Assembly: GCA_024103495.1 (NCBI GenBank)
Contig: JAGFIQ010000179.1
Location: 21,789-85,788 of the forward strand
Reading direction: 5' to 3'
Origin: Aridibacter famidurans
Lineage (GTDB): Bacteria; Acidobacteriota; Blastocatellia; Pyrinomonadales; Pyrinomonadaceae
DNA length: 64,000 nucleotides
In this document: positions 9,308 through 17,528 of the stretch, piece by piece
How the letters are laid out: each line of letters starts with the position of its first letter
Numbering within the stretch: the stretch's first letter is position 1
The notes under the pieces: generated by a model
Databases searched by the model: none
Told to the model about the DNA's origin: nothing
The model's input: only the letters and a program-made list of their open reading frames with translations
Translations under genes and position numbers: made by a program

Positions 9308-10255
9308 TTAGCGAATTCCTGCTCCGTTGTTCGGGATGTCGAAGCCTTCAAAGTCAGCGCAGATCGGCGTGACGAGGCATCCGGGCGTCGTGAACCGTCC
9401 GTAAGCGGGCGCGGTGAACGGGCCCGAGTTCGGATCGGCGTCGCCGAAGAGAACCTGGCTGTCCTCGAGAAGCAGAACAAGTGTTCCGTTGTCGAGGCTC
9501 GCGAGGCCCGTGTCCTCTCCGTCGGGAGAAGCGAGCAGCCTTTTCACGAAGCTCGCCCTTCCTGCATTCGGACCGGTCAGGAAGATCCTGTAGAGGCTTC
9601 CCAGATTTCCGGATTTGGTAGCTCCGAAACGTGCTTCCGAACCATATGCGACTCCGTTCGGGAGGATCGCGAGGCCGTCAAGATAGGGATTCTCTTCTCC
9701 TCCGGCGGGACTCGAAGGCACGAGCGTTACGCCGGTCCCGACGAGCGTCGCTGCGCCCGTGGTCGGGCTGATCCTGTAGAGGCGCGAACGGATCCCCGTG
9801 GCGGGAAGCTCGTCGTCGCTCGCAATTGAATAAAGCCAACCGTCAGCTGCGTTGTAGGCCGCCGCGGCCTCGCCGCCGAAGTCGATGCAGGTCTCGCCGA
9901 TCTGCGGTCCGACACCGGTGGCGGTGAAGATCCTTACATCCGCTGCAAGTCCCGTGACCGGATCGGATCCCGTGTTGCAAAGCTCCGTATCGAACTCGGA
10001 CACACCAAGAAGCACCGAGCCGGCCGAACCGAAGCCCTCATATTCGCGGCGGATGACGGGCGTTCCCGCGCCGTCGTCAAGCGTCTGGATCAGCGTCCCA
10101 ACACCTGTTGCGAGGTCGATCGAGTAATACTGCTGAGCCAGCCCTGTAGCGTCGCGGTTGTTGTCCGTTACCGAATACGCGATCTGTCCGAACGCGAGCG
10201 CCGACAGCGAGAGGATCGCCGCCGCGGAAAGAAATACTCTGAAAGAAATTCTCAT
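9308..10255 (-). CDS. secreted protein of unknown function (DUF4394-like propeller?)
   Basis: 315 residues with a clear signal peptide (ILSLSALAFGQ) and a strong AGGAGG site 5 nt from the ATG. The mature part has recurring short strands typical of quinoprotein or DUF4394-like propellers: YYSIDLATGVGTLI, LYRISPTTGAATLVG, GSLYRIFLTG. Four cysteines could form disulfides. No catalytic motif was seen. It lies upstream of the TonB-type receptor on the same strand. Confidence 0.65.
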   Translation of the reverse strand: MRISFRVFLSAAAILSLSALAFGQIAYSVTDNNRDATGLAQQYYSIDLATGVGTLIQTLDDGAGTPVIRREYEGFGSAGSVLLGVSEFDTELCNTGSDPVTGLAADVRIFTATGVGPQIGETCIDFGGEAAAAYNAADGWLYSIASDDELPATGIRSRLYRISPTTGAATLVGTGVTLVPSSPAGGEENPYLDGLAILPNGVAYGSEARFGATKSGNLGSLYRIFLTGPNAGRASFVKRLLASPDGEDTGLASLDNGTLVLLLEDSQVLFGDADPNSGPFTAPAYGRFTTPGCLVTPICADFEGFDIPNNGAGIR

Positions 10256-10720
10256 TGTTCCTCCTAAAAAGATGAGCTCCTTGCTTGTCTTGATCTGATA
10301 AACACCTTTGGTCCCGGCGAATCGGAACCCGGTTCAAAAAGCCGCGAACCGGGCGCCGGAACTGACCAAACTGGACAGGATCCGCTGGCGCTCGGAGCGC
10401 AGGTTCGCTTGTAACGAGTTGTTGTCTGCAAGTCTCAGAGGTTAGGGGGTCGGTATGTCGACTCTGTTACCCGAGGATGAATTCGGTGTTAATAATCGGA
10501 GGGGGAGTGTTACGAGGGAGTTAACTCAGCGGGATCGCGGAACGGAAGTGATGTTCGGGATCGTTCGTGAGCCGGACAAAGACGACCGTTCCGGGTGGAG
10601 GCGAATGGCCGACCGTTCGGGATTCCGGACAAGAACTGCGTTAGCGATTTGAAAAACCTCTTGAAACGGAAAAAGATAGCGAACGGGATCGCAGTTCGAA
10701 AACAGCTCCCGAGAATGCTT
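10256..10720. other. divergent intergenic region
   Basis: This 465-bp gap separates the minus-strand secreted-protein gene from plus-strand HisIE. It holds a perfect 8-bp hairpin (CCCGGTTC / GAACCGGG, 10328-10352). No convincing gene was seen; the two promoters should lie here. Confidence 0.5.
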
Positions 10721-11317
10721 ATGAAAGTAGATTTCGAAAAGTACAGCGATGGCCTTATGCCGGCGATCGTGCAGGACGCGGTGACGCTGAGGGTCCTTAC
10801 CTTCGGGTTTATGGACAAGAGGGCCCTGAAGAAGACGCGGAAGAAGGGCGTCGTTACATTCTTCAACGTCGCGGATGAAAACGCATCGTCTGCCGGGAAC
10901 GGCACCGGGGCGGTCCTGAAAGTCAAAGAGATACTGACCGACTGCGACGGCGGCTCGATCCTGATCAAAGCCTATCCAAAGGGAAAGGTCTGCCATCTGG
11001 GCAAGTCGACCTGCTTTGCCGAGAAGAACAAGCCGGAGATGTTCCTCCACGAGCTGGAGAACGTGATCCACAAGAGAAAGGACAAGCCGAGCAAGTCCTC
11101 CAGGACTGCCCGGCTGTTCAACCGTGGCCATATGCAGATCGCCAAGAAATTCGGAGAAGAAGCCGTGGAACTTGTGATCGAGGGTGTGAATTCGGATGAC
11201 GAGCTGTTCCTGGGAGAGGCTGCCGACGTGCTATATCACTACCTGGTCCTGCTCGCCGACCGGGATATCAGGCTGGACGAGGTGATCGAGGTGCTCAGGC
11301 AGCGGAGGAGGAAATAG
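10721..11317 (+). CDS. HisIE homologue: degenerate phosphoribosyl-AMP cyclohydrolase + intact phosphoribosyl-ATP pyrophosphatase domain
   Basis: 198 residues. Residues 9-100 align end to end with HisI (DGLMPAIVQDA, KVKEILTDCDG, CHLGKSTCF), keeping Cys75, Cys91 and Cys98. The catalytic stretch that normally reads SRSRxxxWxKGETSG is FNVADENASSAGNGTG here, with no length change, and the third Asp of the DxDxD Mg site is Gly78. The HisE half (~105-198) keeps its GEEAVELVIE and EAADVLYHYLVLL helices. It stands alone with no other his gene nearby. The start is uncertain: ATGs at 10715 and 10721 both have weak ribosome sites. Inferred: active HisE, inactive or repurposed HisI. Confidence 0.8.
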   Translation: MKVDFEKYSDGLMPAIVQDAVTLRVLTFGFMDKRALKKTRKKGVVTFFNVADENASSAGNGTGAVLKVKEILTDCDGGSILIKAYPKGKVCHLGKSTCFAEKNKPEMFLHELENVIHKRKDKPSKSSRTARLFNRGHMQIAKKFGEEAVELVIEGVNSDDELFLGEAADVLYHYLVLLADRDIRLDEVIEVLRQRRRK

Positions 11318-11451
11318 GAGGCGGGCGCATTGACCCTTGGATTTTGGCCGACTGTAAGCGCCTTCGCGGAATCGTGAGCTATCTGATCGAGTGCCCCCTC
11401 GCGCTTCATTGCCTAGATCTCCATCCATTCCTCCAAAACGAGCATCGGCAG

Positions 11452-11473
11452 TAACCTCCGGAGAAGGAGGTTA
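11452..11473. repeat. perfect inverted repeat
   Basis: TAACCTCC and GGAGGTTA are separated by 6 nt, in the gap downstream of the HisIE gene. No T run follows. It could be a recombination scar or a weak hairpin terminator for HisIE. Confidence 0.5.
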
Positions 11474-11513
11474 TACGATGCCCCTCAATGGGTGGGTCAT
11501 TTTTATCTGCCTG

Positions 11514-11906
11514 CTAACGGGTCAGTTTTTCATGCTTGTTTACAGCAGCCGAGTCGTCCGCGAATTTCGGGGTGCTTTCCGTGTGGCACGGCGACTGGTC
11601 ATAGGTCGTGCTTGTGCTTGAGAGCATTCTCCAGACTTTAGAGGAATAGCTGATCGAGATCGGTACATTGATACCCCTGCCCGGATACTTGCCGAGAGGA
11701 AGATCGATCTCCATAGCAAGGGTTGAAGGATTTACACGACCATTTCCCTTGAGGATCTTGTCGGCGTTTGCCTCCGTGTCCTGGGAGAACACGGCTCCGG
11801 CTGCCAGCAGCGCTATGAGAAGTGCCGCCAGCGAGAGTGCGGTCTTCCTGCGATCGGAGAAAGACGGGAGATCAGAAAGGTCGCCGGTCTTTGGGATTGT
11901 CCTCTC
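11514..11906 (-). pseudogene. remnant of an RHS/YD-type secreted protein N-terminus
   Basis: Reading the minus strand from 11906 gives a complete-looking signal peptide (RRKTALSLAALLIALLAAG, then AVFSQ) and a mature start with NPSTLAMEIDLPLG and INVPISISYSSKVWRM, a pattern recalled from Blastocatellia RHS-repeat proteins. There is no ATG, GTG or TTG between the in-frame TAA at 11907-11909 and a GTG at 11792 that lies inside the signal peptide. After KVWRM the frame degenerates and stops at 11514. It follows the FG-GAP gene on the same strand, so a once larger surface locus seems to have been truncated. Confidence 0.55.
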
Positions 11907-11990
11907 TTAGCTACTTTTGAGAATTTCGTCACTGTGCTGCTCCTTCAAATACTGTCAACAAGCGGTCTGAGATCGTCGTTGGCTCGGCCT

Positions 11991-13123
11991 CTAACGCCTG
12001 TAGAATGCCGGCACGGGTATGTCGCCCGATGCCCCCCACTGCTGGGTCCGGGTGGATAGATCGGAGCTCTTGCGGATGTACCACATCCCGGAAGAATCCC
12101 GCCAGACGGCGATATCTACCTTGCCGTCCCGTCGTAGTCGTTCTGAACGGCGATGTCGGAAGCATTCTCCCAGGCGACGGTACTAGTCGTATGGGTAGAG
12201 CTGTTGCGGATTATCCAGTTGTTAGAGTTCCGGATCGCATAGTCCGCTCTGCCGTCCCCGTCGTAGTCTCCGGGTACCGGATTCGTGCTGTTGTTGGCGA
12301 ATGTGTGCCAGTTGAGGGTCCAATCCGAACTGTCGTAGGAATAAAAGGTCTTGTTCGAATCCCGCCAAACCGCAAGGTCCGCCTTTCCATCGCCATCGAA
12401 ATCGTGCGGTGCGGGGAGATCGGTGGAGACGCCGAACTGGACAGTCGTCATGCCAGAATCCGTGCTGCGGAGGATGTACCAGGTCCCGCTAGAGGGTCTG
12501 TAAACGGCGATGTCGGTCTTTGAATCGCCGTCATAGTCCACCTGGGCGATCTTGTCACCCGAAGCTCCGAACGTGACGGCGTAGTAGTTGCTGTCCGAGC
12601 TCTTCATCACCCACCACTCATTGCTGCCTGGCCGGAAAATGCAAAAGTCTGTCTTGCCGTCCCCGTCATAATCGCCGGGAGCGAAAATATCCCCGCTTCC
12701 TCCCCAGCTGTAGCTGACCTGCTGAGAACCTGGACCACCGAGCACATACCAGACACCCGAAGATGGGCGCCAGACGGCGAGATCGGCCTGGGGAGAGGCG
12801 ATCGCGCCTGCGTCCTCGATCGCCACCATTCGGGAACCGGCGTAAACATGCTCTTTGGCGAGCTGAGGCATAGGGGTCGGGGAAGGATTGGCCAAAGGGT
12901 TCCAGTGGCTGCCCGTGGCGTGTTCGTTGAACTTGACACCAAACCATCCATACCTCTCGCCCGAAAACGGATCGGTCCTCGGAAGCCAGCCGTTCCGGGC
13001 GAATGTCCCGAAGACGAGAAGGAGCAGGAAGGCCGAACCGGCGATCCAGTAGATGATCTTCCGCCTTCCGGGCTTTCTTGCCGTTTCCTTCACTTCCGGC
13101 TTATCAACAAAACGCTTTGCCAT
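11991..13123 (-). CDS. membrane-anchored FG-GAP repeat protein, frameshifted near its 3' end
   Basis: The N-terminal ~22 residues are cytoplasmic and basic, then comes one membrane helix ([17 protein letters not shown]), a linker ([16 protein letters not shown]) and [13 protein letters not shown], then five to six FG-GAP repeats ([18 protein letters not shown] and similar). The uninterrupted frame stops at 12116 in NDYDGTAR. One base upstream of the stop region, the other frame continues perfectly as [17 protein letters not shown], ending [11 protein letters not shown] at 11991. The run at 12127-12130 reads TCCC where sister repeats read TCCCC, so a single C is missing: either a real mutation or a sequencing error. 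Confidence 0.8.
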
Positions 13124-13803
13124 ATCAGCCTCTTCTCAAAAGAAAAGACCGCCGGCCCGGTTACCCGGATCAGCGGCGGTCTGCGAAAAATGAAGTATTG
13201 AGGACGGGAGACCGAAAACAGGAGACGGGGGACCGGAAGGGTCCGTTCGGTAGCAGGCGCGCCGGCGAAGATCACGTCCGGAATTCGCTCCGAGCTCCGG
13301 GGGCCCATTGCCCGCGGTAGCCCGCGCTGACGCTTGGGCTTCGGACACAGCCGTGCGACATCGGACACGGCTGCGATGACGCTTGGGCTTCGGACACAAC
13401 CGAGCGACATCGGACACGGCCGTGCGACGAATTTCTTTAGTGTATTGGGGGGGGCGTGCTCGAGCTCCAGGTTCCAGGTTCAAAGTTCCAAGGAAGGAGG
13501 CAGACGGTACCGATCCGAATCACGCAACCGCTTCGCGATGCGTTGACTATTCATCGCGTTCCGTGGGTTCCGCTTCGCTCCACCCACGGCTAATTGCAGG
13601 CCGTCGCTTCGCAACTCATGAGCGGGTATGCGGATTCGCGTGCTACAGACCTGCCGCGCCTACGGCGCTGGGCTCGGTGATGAAAGTACCGAATCCAACT
13701 TTATCGTCAATTAGATCGAGGGATCTTCCGCAAACACGGCAAACTCGCTAAACTCAGCACTCAGCACTCATCACTCATCACTCAGTCCTCAGTCCTAAAA
13801 AGA
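13124..13803. other. gene-free repeat-rich gap
   Basis: This 680-bp gap contains no convincing gene. It holds a 49-bp tandem duplication (13329-13426), a TTCCAGG/TTCAAAG microrepeat patch (13463-13495), a CCGTGGGT...ACCCACGG palindrome of the composite family (about 13556-13590), and a CACTCAT/CAGCACT run before the pilC terminator. Confidence 0.6.
13329..13426. repeat. 49-bp tandem duplication with TCGGACAC octamers
   Basis: Two units begin at 13329 and 13378 with GACGCTTGGGCTTCGGACAC, and each contains a second ACATCGGACACGG. The same 20-mer reappears at about 60042-60062, so it belongs to a dispersed intergenic family. Confidence 0.8.
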
Positions 13804-13832
13804 AGAGGCTGCCCGTTTCCGGACAGCCTCTT
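13804..13832 (-). terminator. terminator of the pilus operon
   Basis: On the minus strand an AGAGGCTGTCC.../...GGCAGCCTCTT hairpin with a GGAAAC loop is followed by TTCTTTTT. It lies 24 nt after the pilC stop. Confidence 0.85.
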
Positions 13833-13855
13833 TGCCAGTGGGCCTGAGAAAGTGC

Positions 13856-15088
13856 CTACTTGGCACCTCCCGCGAGTTTACCGATGAGGGTGAACAGCGG
13901 CAGGTACATCGAAACAACGATCGAACCGATCGTCACACCCAGGAAAGCAATAAGGGCAGGCTCGATCATCGCCAAAAGGTCGGCGATGGCCGAATCGACC
14001 TCGTCCTCGTAGAAGTCGGCGATCTTGCCGAGCATCGCATCCATCGCGCCGGTCTGTTCGCCAACGCCGATCATCTGGCTCACCATTTCGGGGAAGACCT
14101 CGGTAGCCTTCAAAGGCCCGACGAAGTTCTCGCCGCGCTCGACACCGTCCCTGACCTTCATGATCGCTTCCTGGATCACGACGTTTCCGGCCGTACGGGC
14201 GGTGATCTCAAGCGATTGGAGGATCGGAACACCGGACGAGAGAAGCGTTGAAAGGATCCTTGAGAATCGCGCGACCGCGATCTTTCTCAGAATGCCTCCG
14301 AAGATCGGAAGCTTCAGCAGCACGGTGTCGACCACTTTTCGGCCCTTCGGCGTCTGGTAATAGAACTTGAGTCCTACACTGGCGCCGATCAGCGAAACGA
14401 GGATCGCGAGACCGCCCCAGCCTGCAAGGAAGTTGCTTATCGCCATCACGATGCGGGTCGGCAGAGGAAGGATCTCGCCGGGTCCGAGAAGACCAAGGAA
14501 GATCGCCTCGAACTGCGGGATCACCACGACCATGATAACCGCGACCGCCGCGACCGCGACGAGCACGACCGCTGCGGGGTAGATCGATGCCGACACAATG
14601 TTCCTCTTCAGCTTCACTACCTTTTCGATCAGGGTCGCGAGCCTTTGAAGAATGATGTCGAGCACACCGCCCGTTTCACCGGCTTCGACCATATGCGTGT
14701 ACAGCTGGTCGAAGACCTTCGGGTGCTTCGAAAGCGCGGCGGCAAGCGTCGATCCTTCTTCCACATCCTGGCGGACCTGGTTCAGGACGTCCTTGAAGAA
14801 CGCGTTCGGCTGCTGCTGGGCCAGAATGTCGATGCACTGAACGAGCGGCAGTCCCGCGTCGATCATCACTGAGAACTGCCTTGTGAACACTGCGAGTTCC
14901 TTATGCTTGACCTTCTTATTCCGGCCGAGCTTGGGGATGCGTATGTCGCGGCCCTTCTCGGACGCCGACGTCAGGATCACTTGCTCACGCTTCAAAAGCG
15001 CCCGCAGCTCGTCCTGACTCGCGGCTTCTCTTTCGCCGGAAACGACCTCGTTCAGACGGTTTCTACCTTTGTAAGTGTAAGTTGGCAT
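13856..15088 (-). CDS. pilC: type IV pilus inner-membrane platform protein PilC (GspF family)
   Basis: 410 residues. It starts MPTYTYKGRN, then has two T2SSF domains (~70-195 and ~270-395: FTRQFSVMIDAGLPLVQCI and FSRILSTLLSSGVPILQSL) and three to four membrane helices, including one before the C-terminus. It anchors the pilus motor ATPases in the inner membrane. It is last in the block pilB - basic protein - pilT - pilC, with 34 bp to pilT, and is followed by a terminator. Confidence 0.93.
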   Translation of the reverse strand: MPTYTYKGRNRLNEVVSGEREAASQDELRALLKREQVILTSASEKGRDIRIPKLGRNKKVKHKELAVFTRQFSVMIDAGLPLVQCIDILAQQQPNAFFKDVLNQVRQDVEEGSTLAAALSKHPKVFDQLYTHMVEAGETGGVLDIILQRLATLIEKVVKLKRNIVSASIYPAAVVLVAVAAVAVIMVVVIPQFEAIFLGLLGPGEILPLPTRIVMAISNFLAGWGGLAILVSLIGASVGLKFYYQTPKGRKVVDTVLLKLPIFGGILRKIAVARFSRILSTLLSSGVPILQSLEITARTAGNVVIQEAIMKVRDGVERGENFVGPLKATEVFPEMVSQMIGVGEQTGAMDAMLGKIADFYEDEVDSAIADLLAMIEPALIAFLGVTIGSIVVSMYLPLFTLIGKLAGGAK

Positions 15089-15122
15089 TTTCTATCTGGC
15101 TCCTCTTGAAACTGGATCTTGG

Positions 15123-16340
15123 TTACCTTGTCGGCGGCCGTTTTCCGATCGGACGCCCTTGGGCGTAAGGACTCGGATGGGCGCCCGGATTTCCGTTCTC
15201 GGGCCTCGGCTGTCCGCCTGTGTACGTCTGGTTGACGCCTGCGCCGCGCTCGATAAGCTCCTTGAGCTCGTCCGCGTTCGAGGTTCTCTGCATCGCCACG
15301 TCAAGAGTGATAAGCCTCTTCTGGTAGAGCGTGGCGAGGGACTGGTTGAACGTCTGCATTCCGTACTTGTCCTGGCCGGTCTGCATCATCGAGTAGATCT
15401 GGTGGATCTTGTCCTCGCGTATCAGGTTGCGGATAGCCGAGTTCGGGATAAGAACTTCCATCGCCATGCAGCGGCCGTCTCCGGATGCCTTCGCAAGCAG
15501 AGCCTGACACATGATCCCCTCAAGGACGAGCGATAGCTGGGTTCGGATCTGCGCCTGCTGCCCGGCCGGGAAAACGTCGATGATACGGTTGATCGTCGAC
15601 ACCGCCGAGTTCGTGTGAAGCGTGGCAAAAGTAAGGTGTCCTGTCTCCGCGATCCTGAGGGCCATTTCGATCGTTTCGAGGTCACGCATCTCGCCGACGA
15701 GCACGACGTCGGGGTCCTGGCGGAGGGCGGTGCGTAGCGCGTTCGCAAATCCGTGCGTGTCCGCGTTCACCTCGCGCTGGTTGACGACGCAGCTCTTGTG
15801 GTTGTGGAGAAACTCGATCGGGTCCTCGATCGTCAGGATGTGCTCGTGGCGATCCATGTTGATCTTATCGACCATCGACGCTAGCGTCGTGGACTTACCC
15901 GAACCGGTCGGGCCGGTAACGAGCACGAGACCGCGAGGCTTCTTGCAAAGGTCTTTCACGACCGGCGGAAGGCCCAGTTTTTCGAATCCGAAGATCTCGT
16001 AGGGTATCGCGCGGAAGACCGCTCCGACGGCGCCTTTCTGGTTGAACAGGTTGGCACGGAACCGGGACAGGCCTTTCAGGCCGAACGAGAAGTCGAGTTC
16101 GAGATTCTCCTCGAACCTGTGCTTCTGCGCGTCGGTCAGCACAGAGTAAGCGAGCCTCTTGGTCTCCGCGGGCGAGAATGGCGGGTATCCGTCGAGAGGC
16201 TTCAAGTGGCCGTGGACCCTGACCTGAGGCGGGCTCTTCGTGGTGATGTGGAGATCGGAGCCGCCTGCGTCCGTCATCTTCTTGAGAAGCTCGGGCAGCG
16301 TCACCTGAAATTCGGCATTGTTCTGTTCTTCAGCGCTCAT
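15123..16340 (-). CDS. pilT: twitching motility retraction ATPase PilT
   Basis: 405 residues. Walker A GPTGSGKST (~145), the Asp box, Walker B-like VVLVGEMRDLETIE, and a His box (ETGHLTFATLHTNSA) all match PilT. The C-terminal ~35 residues are a Pro/Gly/Arg-rich tail beyond the usual ~345-residue length. It powers pilus retraction. It lies between the basic secreted protein and pilC. Confidence 0.93.
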   Translation of the reverse strand: MSAEEQNNAEFQVTLPELLKKMTDAGGSDLHITTKSPPQVRVHGHLKPLDGYPPFSPAETKRLAYSVLTDAQKHRFEENLELDFSFGLKGLSRFRANLFNQKGAVGAVFRAIPYEIFGFEKLGLPPVVKDLCKKPRGLVLVTGPTGSGKSTTLASMVDKINMDRHEHILTIEDPIEFLHNHKSCVVNQREVNADTHGFANALRTALRQDPDVVLVGEMRDLETIEMALRIAETGHLTFATLHTNSAVSTINRIIDVFPAGQQAQIRTQLSLVLEGIMCQALLAKASGDGRCMAMEVLIPNSAIRNLIREDKIHQIYSMMQTGQDKYGMQTFNQSLATLYQKRLITLDVAMQRTSNADELKELIERGAGVNQTYTGGQPRPENGNPGAHPSPYAQGRPIGKRPPTR

Positions 16341-16402
16341 TTTTTCTCATCGCGGCCCCTGGCGGCCGCGCGTTGCGGGGCGGGAGCGGAAAAGGCGTGG
16401 GG

Positions 16403-17515
16403 TTACTCCTTTTCCGCCGGTTCTTTCCTGGCCTGTTGCGGCCGTTTCTCCTGCTGGAGGGTTTTGACCATCTGTTCGGACTTCTGCACCGCCTCGTCCG
16501 GCTCATCCTTCGGAGCGCTGGCGGCGATCCTGTAGATGTTCCCTTGCGATTCGGCGAAGTAGAACGTCTTGGCCCGTATACGGTTCTTGTCATCCGGCGC
16601 CTTCGCCACTACGACATAGACCTTCTTTCCGTCGACATCCTTGTGGTAGTCGTTCTCGACCCATCCGTTCTCGCGGATCATCTGGTCGATAACGGTCCTT
16701 CTCAATGCGGTCGTCGAAACACCTGCAAGCGTACGCCTGCGGCCGAAATCCACGGTATCCCCCACCGCGGGGCCCACGACGACAAGGCTGACCGTGCCGT
16801 CTGAATTGATCACGAGCTGTGTGATCTCCTGATCGGTGTTCTCTTCCTCAGCCGCCTGGGCTTCAGCCTGTTCGACGAAAGCGTATTCCTGTGCGGCCGC
16901 GTGCTGGCGCTGAAGCATCTCGCGGCGTTCCCGCATCGCTGCTTTCCGTTTCGCAAGCGCGGATTCCTGCCGCTTCTGCGCGCGATAGTTGTGCCACCAG
17001 CGTGCCGTGTACTTGCGCTTCGCTTTGCTTGCCGTACGTCCGCCGGTCGACGCTTTGCGCCGGATCGTGCTCGACTTGCCGGCACTGCGGCTTCCCTTGA
17101 AGCGCCGTACTTTCTTGTACCGCACCTTGGTTCGAGCCTTTGAAGTACCTTTCTTGATCCGTTTCGTCCGTGTCGATCCGACCGAGCTTCTGGCTGTCCT
17201 TGTCCGCCTGGTCTTTTCGAGCTTGGGTGCCGGTTCCGAAAACACCGAATCGGCTCCCGATTCGGGAAGCCTGATCTCCGGGCGTTTCTCGGATTCATCA
17301 GCGGCGAGGAGTACCGCGTTGCGTTTGAAGCGTTCGGACTTGCTGTAGCTCGCAAGCCTGAACCTTGTCCGGTACCGGAACTTCTCAGCTCTGTCTTTCT
17401 TCTTGAACTGCCTTGCCTGTTCTTTTGCTCCGGCTTCGGTGTGCTCGGTCGCGACAGGGATCATCATCCCTATCGCCACCACAACCACCATTGCCAGTAT
17501 TACTGCTCGCAGCAT
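16403..17515 (-). CDS. highly basic secreted protein embedded in the pilus operon
   Basis: 370 residues, not assigned to a family. A signal peptide/anchor (AVILAMVVVVAIGMMIPVA) is followed by ~200 residues very rich in Arg and Lys (RRTRTARSSVGSTRTKR, IRRKASTGGRTASKAKRK). An Ala/Glu/Gln coiled segment (~195-225) then leads to a compact mixed domain (~230-335: ITQLVINSDGTVSLVVVG, KKVYVVVAKAP, KTFYFAESQGNIYRI). It sits 13 bp after pilB and 62 bp before pilT. A pilus accessory or DNA/surface-binding role is an inference from position and charge. Confidence 0.75.
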   Translation of the reverse strand: MLRAVILAMVVVVAIGMMIPVATEHTEAGAKEQARQFKKKDRAEKFRYRTRFRLASYSKSERFKRNAVLLAADESEKRPEIRLPESGADSVFSEPAPKLEKTRRTRTARSSVGSTRTKRIKKGTSKARTKVRYKKVRRFKGSRSAGKSSTIRRKASTGGRTASKAKRKYTARWWHNYRAQKRQESALAKRKAAMRERREMLQRQHAAAQEYAFVEQAEAQAAEEENTDQEITQLVINSDGTVSLVVVGPAVGDTVDFGRRRTLAGVSTTALRRTVIDQMIRENGWVENDYHKDVDGKKVYVVVAKAPDDKNRIRAKTFYFAESQGNIYRIAASAPKDEPDEAVQKSEQMVKTLQQEKRPQQARKEPAEKE

Positions 17516-17528
17516 AGATCCTCCGGGG

